In this document: positions 15,704-32,943 of the stretch, in pieces
Layout: every line of letters begins with the position of its first letter
Position numbering within the stretch: the first letter of the stretch is position 1
From: Amorphochlora amoebiformis
Taxonomy: Eukaryota; Cercozoa; Chlorarachniophyceae
Reading direction: 5' to 3'
Length of the DNA stretch: 64,000 nucleotides
Assembly: GCA_054601695.1 (NCBI GenBank)
Contig: BAAHQB010000361.1
Coordinates: 1-64,000, forward strand
The notes under the pieces: generated by a model
What the model was told of the DNA's origin: nothing
The model's database searches: none
Seen by the model: only the letters and a program-made list of their open reading frames with translations
Position numbers and translations under genes: made by a program

Positions 15704-16627
15704 TTAGATATCCAATAATCGCTGCCTCTTCTTCTTGTTCTTGTTCCATGCCTCATCGAAGTCTTCATCAGATGATGATTTGTCTCGATCGAACTGAGAA
15801 TGACCCCGGACGCGCTTCTTAAACCAGAGCCCAATAAATTTAGGAGTGTCGAGCTCGACATACTCAGTGGTCTGGTATCCATCTGGGATCGGGATGGAGA
15901 ATTCCGTGACTTGCTGTAGTAACTTGCTTTTCTTCATTGATTCGTGCTGCGCCTTGGCGATCGATTTCAACTTCTGATCCAAATACCTGAACGTTTTGAG
16001 CTTTGGTGGTTGGCTCGTCTTCACGACGTGTACCATGCGAACCTCGTGGATGACATTGAGCTCGATGCTAGTTGAGTCATTGCCCTGGTTGAACCACATG
16101 CCTACCCCATCCATGTTCGCTTTTGAAGTTGATGAATCGGAGAAAATCAAGAATGGTTTGTAGTCTCAGATGTCCTTGACGCATATCTTCTTGTAGATGG
16201 CAAACTCATCTTCAGCATTCTTCTTGTTCCTGTCCTCGATGATACGTCTTGCTTCAGTTACCGAGAGTGACGCGGTTGGAACAGCGGGTGAAGAAGAAGA
16301 TACCGATGAAGAGCCAGCGGGAGTCCATTTGGGAGGTGGTGCGGGAGACCCCGCTGCCGGAGGCGCCACTGTGCGAGGGGCCTCTGGATGAGTGAGGTCC
16401 ATTGACTCAACTCGGGGGGGATTATCAGCTGCACTTGATCTGGAGACGTATTGCCCATAGTTCTTGACCATGGCGAGGGTGACATTGGGAAAGTTTGGCT
16501 GCATGTAGTTTTCATAGATCCATTTCCATCTATGACCCCGGGCCTCTCTTGGTACGTGTTCCATTGCATTAGTGACAGTTTTCTTTTGACCCTCTGAAAG
16601 GCCCCGTTCCTTCTTCTTTGGTGGCAT
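15704..16627 (-). pseudogene. Harbinger Myb/SANT-like protein, interrupted by one TGA
   Basis: The frame starts at 16627 (MPPKKKERGLSEGQKK) and runs to 15704 (TAA), with a single in-frame TGA at 16166-16168. Reading continues in the same frame on both sides (KKICVKDI, stop, DYKPFLIF), giving about 308 codons. The N-terminal part has the tryptophan-centred helix pattern of Myb/SANT-like transposon proteins (GHRWKWIYENYMQPNF to MVKNYGQYVS, residues about 30-70). A Pro/Ser/Ala linker and an acidic/basic tail follow. In this superfamily the Myb-like partner binds the element ends and helps import the transposase into the nucleus. The stop may be a CGA-to-TGA mutation, readthrough, or missed splicing; no convincing intron removes it. 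Without the stop it would be a normal-length partner protein. Confidence 0.75.
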
Positions 16628-16671
16628 GGCGGTTCTTGGCGGTTCTTGGCGGTTCTTGGCGGTTCTGACTG
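16628..16671. repeat. tandem GGCGGTTCTT repeat before the Myb-like start codon
   Basis: Four near-perfect copies of a decamer/undecamer (GGCGGTTCTT) lie immediately upstream of the minus-strand start codon at 16627. They form part of the spacer between the two transposon genes and would lie in the 5' UTR or promoter of the Myb-like gene. Confidence 0.8.
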
Positions 16672-16724
16672 GCGCGCAAAGGTATCTGCCGATTAAATAA
16701 TGAATAATCCTAGGAGAATTTCGA

Positions 16725-16976
16725 TTAATTTCGGCTGAAATTCCGCTGAATCTTGGCTGAATTTAGGCTGAATTTAGGCTGAATCTCAGATATTAATTTG
16801 GATGATTTTACGTAGGAATATTTACGTCGGAACCCAAAACATTTCTAGATGGCCGCGCCGTGTGGGAGCCAAGACACCTGTAAAACTCCCGTCTTCGTAG
16901 CTCCTATTCCGGTTTTGAAAACGGTAATTCAATACTTTTTCAGCCGCTGAATATCGGCTGAATTATGGCTGAAATA
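16725..16976. promoter_or_regulatory. GGCTGAAT-repeat spacer between divergent transposon genes
   Basis: The motif GGCTGAAT or a close variant (CGGCTGAA, CCGCTGAAT) occurs about eight times, in two clusters (about 16733-16790 and 16942-16973) in the divergent spacer. Clustered short repeats near Harbinger promoters and ends can be binding sites for the element-encoded Myb-like protein; that role here is inferred. A bidirectional promoter must lie in this segment. Confidence 0.55.
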
Positions 16977-18453
16977 ATGATGAAAAAAGGAGGAAATCCG
17001 GTTGAGCAAAAGTGTCTTTTCTCAGGAGGACAAGGTGAAGGGGATTTATTCCCACTACTTTTCCAGCTACACTGACGCCGCTTTCAATAGCAATATTGGA
17101 CTAAGTCTTCAAGAGGTCTGCTATGTGATCGACAAATACTCCGCCGAGACATCGGTCACGCCTTTAGCATTCATGATGGCATTGCACTTCGCTTGGAAAT
17201 ATCCGGAAGGTCACTACGGTGGTGTCATCTGGAAGATGTGTCGCCAGCAATACGCATTCAAAGTATGGAAGGCGGTCAACGTTATTGAGGCATTCATGAA
17301 TGAGATCAAGATGGAAAACCGTCTGAAGTCTGCTATATGCATCGATGGTCCTGCTGCGTACTGCACCCTCCACACCGACTCTTCTGACTTTATGGTCCAC
17401 CGACCCCAAAACAAGGAGGATCAAAAGAAATACTACACGTTCAAGAGAAGAAAGTTTGCCATGCGATATGCCATAGCCGTATCTGCCAACACTGGAGACT
17501 TATGCTGGGTGTCATCTGGTGATCCAGCTGGGAGCATTTCAGACCTTAACATAAATATCTGAAGGGAGGGATTAGTGGAGAAGCTACACTTCTTTGAGCG
17601 AGTGGGTGCGGATGGGGCTTATCTCTGCCGACGGGATCCTATGTACAAATGTCCACATCGCAAGCCAAGAGGGGGACAGCTCACTCCTGGACAAGTACAA
17701 CAGAACGCAGCATTCGGGAACTACCGCTCGATCGTCGAGAATATCTTCGCTCGCACGAAGCAATTTGCTTGTATGAGGGACTGGAGGCACAAAAGATCTC
17801 AGCACCCTATAATTGCACGCTTCGTATTCCAACTTGTTCAAGTCAAGCAGAAATTCAGACCTATTCGCAAATTAGGTATATCACCAGAAGAGCACGCTGA
17901 GCTCACCGTCACCAGTTGGCGAGATGCGGAACGTGAGGGTGTCCCAGCAATCATGCCCGAAAGCAAGTCCAAGCGTAAACCAGATAGACGTGGAAGGGTT
18001 AGGCGAAGAAAGAGGAAGTTGCCTAGTCGACCTGAGCACGAACGCAAACGAGCAAGTGTCGCAAAACCTACATATGGAGTTTCCTCTCAGTCCCTCCCTT
18101 CGGCACTACAACGTGATGCAACGACTGAGGCCAATGAATCTGATGATGCTGATGAGGAGGCTCTGCAATTAAATGATGATGTCTCAGAATCTGCACATGG
18201 ACTTTTGGAAGACACAGACTCTGGATCGTCAGGAGATGAACAAAAAAACAGCGGTCACGAGACTGGCGCTGAGACTGACTATGGGGTAGAAGATAGAGTC
18301 GTCAACCGCAGAGGAAGGAATCCTCGAGTTGCAAAGATGGGTGCGCTTCTGGGGATGCGGGCTGCATGTCTCAACGGTGAAAAGATGGACCGGTTGATGC
18401 GAAGAGCAAGGAGGAGAGAGAAGTCTCAAGGAATTAATATTATTGCCGAATGA
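16965..18453 (+). pseudogene. Harbinger DDE transposase, interrupted by one TGA
   Basis: DDE_Tnp_4-type transposase. One frame is open from about 17002 to 17562 and then, past an in-frame TGA at 17560-17562, from 17563 to 18453. The catalytic triad can be placed: first Asp in AICIDGP, second in GSISDLN just before the stop, and Glu in YRSIVENIFARTKQF. A GADGAY motif lies between the last two. The C-terminal third is basic, then acidic. No ATG opens this frame upstream. ATG at 16965 (MAEIMMKK) is in another frame and would need a short intron ending TTTCTCAG at about 17023. The terminal TGA is followed four codons later by TAA. The family cuts and pastes the element at TWA targets. The copy is probably inactive unless the stop is bypassed. 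Confidence 0.8.
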
Positions 18454-18480
18454 ATGAAATTGTAATTTATCATAAGTTAA

Positions 18481-18512
<32 letters not shown>

Positions 18513-18572
18513 GTATTATATATTTAATATATATATATATACACATATATGTGTGTATATATATATATAATA

Positions 18573-18617
<45 letters not shown>

Positions 18618-18652
18618 TTGATAGTATATATATACGTATTATATAACATATA

Positions 18653-18698
<46 letters not shown>

Positions 18699-18800
18699 TA
18701 TTATATATTTCTTTCATCCTATGATCATCCGACACACGGTGAAGTATCGGGGAAATATTCATCACTTTTTAATCATGCAAAGGTTTACAAAAAGTTAAAA

Positions 18801-18833
18801 TTAATCGCAATAATCGCTGACTTAACAAGGTCT
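18801..18833 (-). repeat. right terminal inverted repeat of Harbinger element
   Basis: This 33-bp arm is exactly complementary to 14883-14915 and is followed by the TAA target duplicate at 18834-18836. Confidence 0.95.
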
Positions 18834-18902
18834 TAAATATAATCAATCGTATTATTAATGCTCGAGATCTGTCATCCGGGCCACATATTTACTGTCAAGA
18901 CG

Positions 18903-19360
18903 TGAGAGAGAGAGAGAGGGAAGAGAGAGAGAGTGAGAGAGAGAGAGAGAGACGGAGAGAGCGAGAGCGAGAGAGAGAGACGGAGAGAGCGAGAGAGAGA
19001 GAGAGGAAGGAGGAGAGAGAGAGAGAGGAAAAGAGAGAGAGAGAGAGGGGAGGGAGAAAGAGAGAGAGAGAGGAAGGAGGAGAGAGAGAGGGAGGAAAAG
19101 AGAGAGAGGGAGAGAGGAAAAGAGAGAGAGGTAGAGAGGAAGAGAGAGGAGAGAGAACGGGAGGGAGAAAGAGAGAGAGAGAGAGGAGAAAGAGAGAGAG
19201 AGAGCAAGAGAGAGAGAGAGGAAGAGAGAGACAGAGGGAGGAAGAGATAGAGAGGGAGAAAGACAGGGGAGGAAGAGAGAGAGAGAGAGAAGAAGAGAGA
19301 GAGAGGGAGGAAAAGAGAGAGAGAGAGAGAGGGAGGAAGAGAGAGAGAGAGAGAGAGAGA

Positions 19361-19437
<77 letters not shown>

Positions 19438-19511
19438 GGAAGAAGAGAGAGAGAGGGAAGAAGAGAGAGAGAGAGAGGAAGACAGAGGGAGAGAGAGAGA
19501 GGGAGAGAGGA

Positions 19512-19513
<2 letters not shown>
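18903..19513 (+). repeat. 610-bp homopurine (GA-rich) tract
   Basis: Almost every base is A or G: GAGA repeats with GGAAG, AAAG and GGGAGG interruptions, broken by only a handful of pyrimidines. It starts about 65 bp outside the Harbinger right end and runs straight into (TA)n. The very long S/L and R/E open frames over it are repeat translations. Confidence 0.95.
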
Positions 19514-19560
<47 letters not shown>

Positions 19561-19697
19561 TAATATATATATATATATATAAATATATGTATATATATAT
19601 ATATATATACATCTATATATATATACATAGTATGATATACATATACTATGATATGTATCATGAATCATGATATATCATAGTAATCACATACACACAC

Positions 19698-19753
<56 letters not shown>

Positions 19754-19812
19754 CTATATATACATATACAAGCCTTCAGCTACTTTAATACTGAGTTCAA
19801 TATATTCCACCT

Positions 19813-19856
<44 letters not shown>

Positions 19857-19965
19857 ATAACTTAGTGGGCAATATTTACGACCAGCGGATCATTAGTGCA
19901 TGCTCTCCAGACACTCTAGCTTAAGTTGACACATATACATGTATATTATTCCAAACTAGACAAGG
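19514..19965. repeat. (TA)n block 3' of the CMC2-like gene
   Basis: TA microsatellite with small unique inserts (about 19770-19820 and 19855-19930). No exon was recognised. It lies between the GA tract and the stop codon of the minus-strand CMC2-like gene. Confidence 0.8.
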
Positions 19966-19969
19966 CTAG

Positions 19970-22939
<2,970 letters not shown>

Positions 22940-23695
22940 GCGGCGTATTTGTGGCCTCACAGAGATCCATCAAATGTCCCACGCATGTCCTGAAATCGGA
23001 ATTCACGGAACCCACAGCGTGTCACTATGTCTTGTCACGGTATCACCGCTGTTCCTACACCCCGTGAAGTCACGATCCATAGCGTGATCAAAGGCGGTGT
23101 AACAATCCGAGGCCATGCCAAGTCGTCGCGGCGTTTGGGATGTCCTCGTGGCTTTTTTTGCACTCACCATGGCTACCACTGGCGCAAATTTCTCGGGGAA
23201 AAATATGGTCTTTCAAATCCTTTCAATTTTTTCCCATTTTTCGGTTCGGTTGGAGGGGGGAAGGGAAGTGCATTCCACGGTACCTTCACGGGTTGTAAAC
23301 AAATGCACGTTGTTTGTACGGTTAACTCAGGAGAAAAAGAGAGAAGGAAAAGAGACAAGGAAAAAAAGAGAAGAGAGCGATATCATTGGACAGAGAGACG
23401 AAGGAAGAAAGTTTTGACCCGCATCTTCCGAAACCTAGAACCCGTGATAGCATGCACATTGGCCGTATACCCTTCTCACCATGCTCTATAGTTCCCACTC
23501 TCTTCCTCCCCGTCGGTCTCTCTGGCCGGTGATTTGAATCTCTTTTGATCGATTGAATTTGTCCGCACCAGGGGGTATTTGCACCATTAGGGAGAAGTCC
23601 CCAGGTTCACAGGGGGCCCAGGGGGGAGATACGGAGGTGAGGGAAGGGGTATGGGTATCTGTATTTGACTTTTGATGTTGGGCTAGTGTGCGTGG
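22940..23695. other. promoter-side unique region; possible small secreted ORF
   Basis: Unique, higher-GC DNA upstream of the minus-strand CMC2-like gene. It should hold that gene's promoter and 5' UTR. A plus-strand frame at 23115-23417 starts MPSRRGVWDVLVAFFALTMA, which looks like a signal peptide, but the rest turns into a Lys/Arg/Glu-rich purine stretch and no splice evidence supports it. A purine-rich segment lies at about 23328-23412. I do not call a gene here. Confidence 0.4.
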
Positions 23696-25825
<2,130 letters not shown>

Positions 25826-25834
25826 TATGTATAG

Positions 25835-25871
25835 GTGGAGCTCTAGTTCAGGATGCAGGCCAGATGCGCGA
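25835..25871 (+). CDS. small exon candidate, unknown gene
   Basis: ATGTATAG acceptor, then twelve codons WSSSSGCRPDAR, then donor CGA|GTAAGA. It is flanked by TA repeats on both sides. The phase (one base in, phase 0 out) does not join directly to the next candidate exon at 27309, so a link is unproven. Confidence 0.35.
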
Positions 25872-25928
25872 GTAAGATGTATATGTATATGTATATGTAT
25901 GTATGTGTGTATATATATATATGTAACA

Positions 25929-25962
<34 letters not shown>

Positions 25963-25996
25963 GTATATACATATATATATTTGTAAATTTTTATGT

Positions 25997-26046
25997 TAGC
26001 GTGATGTACTAGATAGATGGTAGTCCAGAGTTTGATTCAAGTCCGT
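25997..26046 (+). repeat. tRNA-like (SINE-head-like) segment
   Basis: TTAGCGTGATGTACTAG resembles a pol III box A, and GAGTTTGATTCAAGTCC, about 30 bases later, a degenerate box B. It lies just upstream of a dispersed repeat copy (26126-26382). It cannot be folded into a complete tRNA, so I call it only SINE-like. Confidence 0.35.
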
Positions 26047-26125
26047 TTGGTTATGATTAAACGTGTTCTCACGCATTCAGCAAGATACATGGGTCATTCG
26101 TGTTGACGTGATGGTTGTGTAAAGT

Positions 26126-26382
26126 CATGTGAGCGTGACATGGTGTGACGTCACGTTCTGTCATTGTCTAGATGAAAGCCCAGAACTACCGGGTACTACC
26201 CGTCAATACCCGTCACTACCCGGTACTACCCTCTACTACCGGCCAGGCAATCTCCGAGCAATTTCCCGGATCTCTCCCGATCAGCAGCTATCTGTAGTAT
26301 ACGTTTGGCTATACTTCAACACGCTATCTACTCTTCGAGCCGTATATCTATGCTATCTTTATTGTTCCCTTTACAATATATA
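26126..26382 (+). repeat. dispersed repeat family, copy 1
   Basis: Begins CATGTGAGCG, then a GGTACTACCC decamer array at about 26185-26241, then a conserved body (AGCTATCTGTAGTATACG; ACTTCAACACGCTAT; CTCTTCGAGCCG) and an ACAATATATA end that leads into (TA)n. A second copy lies at 32654-32894 in the same orientation. Confidence 0.8.
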
Positions 26383-27305
<923 letters not shown>

Positions 27306-27308
27306 CAG

Positions 27309-27536
27309 CTACAAGGATATGCGAAAAAGTCTGGAAAGTCGTCTTGGAAAACCTCTTTCTCCTCATTGGGATCTCACCCTCGGATACAAAAATGTAAGGA
27401 AATCTATGATTTTGAAGGGTGTGTACACATATATGAAAGCCTATGCTTATGAAGGGTGTGTTTACATATGCGGAAGTATAGATATATGTGTTGAACAATA
27501 TGTATTCGTGATATATATATATATATATATCTCATG

Positions 27537-27567
<31 letters not shown>

Positions 27568-27624
27568 TCTATGAATTTATATATATGTTTATATGTGCAT
27601 GTGTGTATATACATACATATACAT

Positions 27625-27675
<51 letters not shown>

Positions 27676-27696
27676 ATATATATATCTGCATACATG

Positions 27697-27734
<38 letters not shown>

Positions 27735-27813
27735 CATGTATCTGTATGTTTTATAGATACACGCTACGTAATAAGCGAGAATATGCATGTACGATAAGCA
27801 TATATTATATTAT

Positions 27814-27865
<52 letters not shown>

Positions 27866-27896
27866 TTATGTGTGTGCGTGTGTGTGTATGTGTGTG

Positions 27897-27935
<39 letters not shown>

Positions 27936-28100
27936 TATATTATATTAATATATAAATAAATACATACGTACATATTGTATGTATGTGTATATATATATAT
28001 GTATATCCTATGTACATTCAACATTGATTTACATTCATATTCATGCTAACATTTATATATATATATATGTATATATACATATATATATGTGTATATATGT

Positions 28101-28140
<40 letters not shown>

Positions 28141-28347
28141 GAGTATATGAATGTATGTAAGATGTACATATACTTGTACTATATTCATATATACATATAT
28201 ATATATATATATAATAAATATATATTATATATATATATTTATGTATATATATATATATGTATATATATGTATGTATGTATATAATACACCTATATTTTTA
28301 TGTAATACATATATAAATATATATATCTATATGTGTATATATATATA

Positions 28348-28418
<71 letters not shown>

Positions 28419-28681
28419 TATGAATGTGTACATATATTTATATATATCATACATACATCATATATATATATATATATGTATGTATATATTACATATATAT
28501 ATATATATATACATACATATGTGTGTGTGTGTGTTTACATATGCGCAGATATTATATGCATATGTCTAAATATGCACAAATGCTTGCATACATATAAAAC
28601 CACGGTTCAACAGTCACCTAGCGTTAGAGATACACAACCACCCAGATATTACAAATGCTTTATAAAAAATGTGTTATTATG

Positions 28682-28750
<69 letters not shown>

Positions 28751-28913
28751 ATGTATATATAATATATATATATATATATGTAATATATACATTTGCATTC
28801 GCATATTTGTACAGGTCGAAAGTGATAGAGTAGATTATGAGACAATGCACAACCAGCCATCGGAGCTAGAAAAGAGAGAAAAGTCACCAGAAATCTCTCA
28901 AACCCAACACTAA
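27309..28913 (+). CDS. two exons of an unidentified gene
   Basis: Exon 27309-27393 (acceptor ATAACAG, donor AAT|GTAAGG) encodes [20 protein letters not shown] and nine further residues. Exon 28815-28913 (acceptor GTACAG) encodes a charged tail [20 protein letters not shown] and onward, and stops at TAA. The phases agree. The [10 protein letters not shown] part faintly recalls DEK C-terminal helices, but I do not claim that family. The stop codon lies in the first unit of the telomere-type array (CACTAACCCTAACCC). The 5' exons are unknown. The intron of 1.4 kb is (TA)n with TG/CA. Confidence 0.45.
27500..28800. repeat. (TA)n block in the intron before 28815
   Basis: TA microsatellite with short CA, TG and CATA inserts, plus one unique scrap at about 28555-28680 without a supported exon. 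Confidence 0.85.
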
Positions 28914-29760
28914 CCCTAACCCTAACCTTACCCAACACGAACCCTAACCCTAATCCTAACCCAAACCCTGAGTCTGTCTCTTAACCCTAACCCTCACCTA
29001 TCGCGAACCTAACCCTAACCCTAACCCTAATCCTAACCCTAACCCTAGCCCTAACTCTAACCCTAATCCTAACCCTAACCCTAACCTACCCTAACCCTAA
29101 ACCTAGCTTTCTAGCTAGCCAGGTCCAAACTCAAACCGCCCAAACTCAAACCCGGGCCCTAATCCTAACCCCAACCCTAATCCTAACCCCAACCCTAATC
29201 CTAACCCCAACCCTAACCCTAACCCTATATTTCAAGTTAGTCCTTAACCGTAGCCCTAACCCAAACCTTCAACCTAACCGCAACCTTCAAGCTTTCCATA
29301 GCCCTAACCCTAACCCTCCACAACCGTAGCCTTTTGACCTATCCCTATCTCTCCCCAACCTAACCCTAACCATAACTGTTATCCTAACCCTAATCCTGAC
29401 CCTAACTCTAACCCTAACCCTAACCCCTAACCCTACCGCCAACCCCAACCAAACTCTACCAACCCTAACCCTAACTCTCACCCTAACCCTAACCCTAACG
29501 CCAACCATAACCGGTTAGGGTTAGGGTTTAGGTTAGGGTTAGGGTTTGGGTTAGGGTTAGGGTTAGTTAGGGTTATGGTTAGGCTAAGGGTTAGGTTAGG
29601 GTTGGGGTTAGGGTTAGGGTTAGGGTTAGGGTTAGGTTAGGGTTGGGGTTAGGGTTAGCGTTAGGGGTTAGGGTCAGGGATAGGGTCAGGGATAGGGTTA
29701 GGGTTGCTAACCCTAATCCTCACCCTAACCCTAAGCTAACATTAGTCGTAACCCTTACCG
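28903..29760. repeat. interstitial telomere-type repeats, orientation switches twice
   Basis: Degenerate CCCTAA units run from 28903 to about 29512. There the strand switches at a TAACCGGTTA palindrome to TTAGGG units, which run to about 29706. It switches back to CCCTAA (TTAGGGTTGCTAACCCTAA) until about 29740. Two unique insertions (for example about 29104-29150) interrupt it. The block ends eight bases before the 29768 exon region. Confidence 0.95.
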
Positions 29761-29767
29761 TATCTAG

Positions 29768-30162
29768 ACGAAGAGTGGAGAAAGAGTCATCGTTCTGTCA
29801 ACGATGCTTCGAAAAGGGGTTATCATATTTCACTCTAGTAGTAGTCTCATGTTTCATTGTCATGTTTCACTCTTTTATCATACTTCACTTCCGTGGTCAT
29901 CTTTCACTCTGGTATCATATTTCACTCTATCATATTTCACTACTCTGTTTTTCATGTTTCACTCTTGTTATCACATTCTCACTCTGTTATCTCTGCTATC
30001 ATATTACATTCTGTTGTTATCATATATATATTTCACTCTTATCATATTTCACTCTATCATACATCACTCTGGTATTATCATATTTTACTCTTGACGTATA
30101 TTTGTCAAATGTATCTATAAATACACACACACGCACACACACACACACATATATATATATAT

Positions 30163-30212
<50 letters not shown>

Positions 30213-30641
30213 GGATTTACATACACAAATTGTGTACATGGAAAATTATTATATTACATTGTGAGCAAGGGTTACTATTTTTGAACTTAGATCATAGTTT
30301 TTTGGTCATATGTATCCATTTGAATGCATGCATATATCAGCTATGATGTATATTTTTATGTATGTACATGTGTACATTTATAAATATGTATACATTTGTT
30401 TCAATATATGTTTAAAAATGTATGTATATATGTATATGTATATGTATAGCTCATCATAGATTTTATTAATTATGCTTGTATACACCTATAAATTTGAGGA
30501 TATATATTCGACTAAAATATATGTTTATAAATAGATATGTACATATATATATATATATATATATGTACGTATATATACATATGCATACATGACATATATT
30601 CGACTAAAATATATGTTTATAAATATATTCATACATATGTG

Positions 30642-30707
<66 letters not shown>

Positions 30708-31571
30708 CATACATACATGTTGACATCACTGGACATGTATATGTGAATGTATTGATATTAATGTTTACATACATACAAACATATAGAGATCACTGGACGT
30801 ATCAATGCCAAAAGACAGAAGAAGAGGTTACCCAACTCCCTAGTCTTAACCCTAATCTCAACCCTAACCCTACCTCTAACCCTAACCCGAACCCTAACCC
30901 TAACCCTAACCCTAACCCTAACCCTAACCCTAACCCTAACCCTAACCCAAACTCTAACCCTAACTAACCCTAACCCTAACCCTAACCCTAACGCTAACCC
31001 TAACTCTAACCCTAACCCTAATCCAAACCCTGACCCTAACCCTAACCCTAACCCTAACTCTAACCCTAACCCTAACCCTAACCGTAACCGTAAACCTAAC
31101 CCTAACCCTAACCCTATCCTAAACCTAACCCTAACCCTACCTAACCCTAACTCTACCCTAATCCTAATCCTAACCCTATTTCATCCCCCTAATCTAACCC
31201 TAGCCCTAACCCTAACCCTAACCCTACCCTAACCCTAATGATACAAGTTTTACGCAACCTTAAGGAGGGAGCGTTAAGGAATAACAACCCTAAAGCTGAC
31301 CTTAACCCAACCCTAATTCCAACTGAGCCTAACGATGTTTATCCCTAATCCTAACCCCAATCCTTACCTAACCAGCTAACCGTGACCCCAATAGCTAGCA
31401 ATAGCCCTAAACCCCACCCTAACACTAACCCTAATGGTTGTAGTGAGATTTTATTTTCCTAAAGGTGGAGACGATACGGGCGGAAAAAGCGAAATATGCA
31501 CAAGTGTTGAAAAAGGTATACAATACTATGATGTGTTTCGTGTACAGTGTTCATATATTTATCATACATAT

Positions 31572-31603
<32 letters not shown>

Positions 31604-31604
31604 C

Positions 31605-31637
<33 letters not shown>

Positions 31638-32203
31638 TACATATATGAAAATACACATGTATATATGTACATACATGTATATATTTCATACATATATAGT
31701 GTATATAGGAGTAGACATTAGACAGTATATGGTGTGCATGTACACATGCATATGGTTTTCTAATCAACAATATAGGTAGATAATATACATAATATGGTAT
31801 ACATGTATACCATATATGACTTGTTTTAAGCATAGAGAGCACATCTAATGCGTATCATATGATATATATACATACATATGTGCATATTTACATCTATTCA
31901 TGTGTATACATTACACAGATCTATTTATATCTGTGTGTAAAAATAATACATAGATATATTTATGTATATGCATGTATGTGTAATATATGTATATATATAT
32001 ATGTATGTATGTATATATATTATATATATATACATACATGCTCATATATTAACTAAGAGAATGCATGTATACATTTATGTGTGTGTATGTGTATGTAATG
32101 TGTATATATGTATGTATATATACATATATATACTCATATGTATATGTATATGGATATATATATAATATATATATAGATGTATATATGTAGACACACAAAT
32201 ATA

Positions 32204-32275
<72 letters not shown>

Positions 32276-32377
32276 ATATGTATATATATATATACCTCCA
32301 GGCCTCAAAGATACGCGAGAAAGAGCAGAACCGGAAAATCGTAAGAACCTGTAAATACATATATATATATACATATG

Positions 32378-32413
<36 letters not shown>

Positions 32414-32486
32414 ACATCTATATTACATATTAACAGGTATACATACATATGTGCATACATCCATATTTTTACACCTACACGTACAG

Positions 32487-32537
<51 letters not shown>

Positions 32538-32885
32538 ACATCTATATTACATTTTAACAGGTATACATACATATGTGCATACATCCATATTTTTACACCT
32601 ACACGTACAGCAAGATATATGCAGTCTGCGTGCTCACGTGATAGTCACGTGGTCATGTGAGCGTACGGTATATTTGGAAGCCGGTACTACCCGGCACTAC
32701 CGGGTACTACCCGGTACTACCTGGTACTACCCGGTACTACCGGCAAGGTAATTTCCGAGCAATCTCCGGGATCTCCAGCGATCTCCAGCTATCTGTAGTA
32801 TACGTACGGTTGGTTACACTTCAACACGCTATTGATATCTACTCTTCGAGCCGCATCTATCTATGTTATCCATATATTGCTTTAA

Positions 32886-32943
<58 letters not shown>

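Larger units (their letters stand above)
14883..18833. mobile_element. complete PIF/Harbinger DNA transposon
   Basis: Terminal inverted repeats at 14883-14915 and 18801-18833 match 33 of 33 bases and begin AGACCTTGTTAAGTCAGCG. A TAA target duplication flanks both ends (14880-14882 and 18834-18836), as expected for this superfamily. Inside, a Myb-like gene (minus) and a DDE transposase gene (plus) diverge from a shared spacer, the classical two-gene Harbinger layout. Perfect terminal repeats argue for a recent insertion. Both reading frames carry one in-frame TGA, so this copy may no longer be autonomous. A (TA)n run lies inside the left part (about 15160-15460). Confidence 0.92.

Noticed and set aside
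18855-19661. Long S/L/P and R/E open frames over the GA tract
   Set aside because: Homopurine DNA has almost no stop codons in these frames. Composition alone explains them.
23027-23491. 154-codon plus-strand ORF upstream of the CMC2-like gene
   Set aside because: Composition changes to purine-rich Lys/Arg/Glu after mid-length, with no splice support or recognisable domain. It is probably promoter or 5' UTR DNA.
29512-29520. Ancient end-to-end chromosome fusion at the CCCTAA/TTAGGG junction
   Set aside because: A fusion of two telomeres would read TTAGGG then CCCTAA. This junction has the opposite order; only the weaker junction near 29706 fits.
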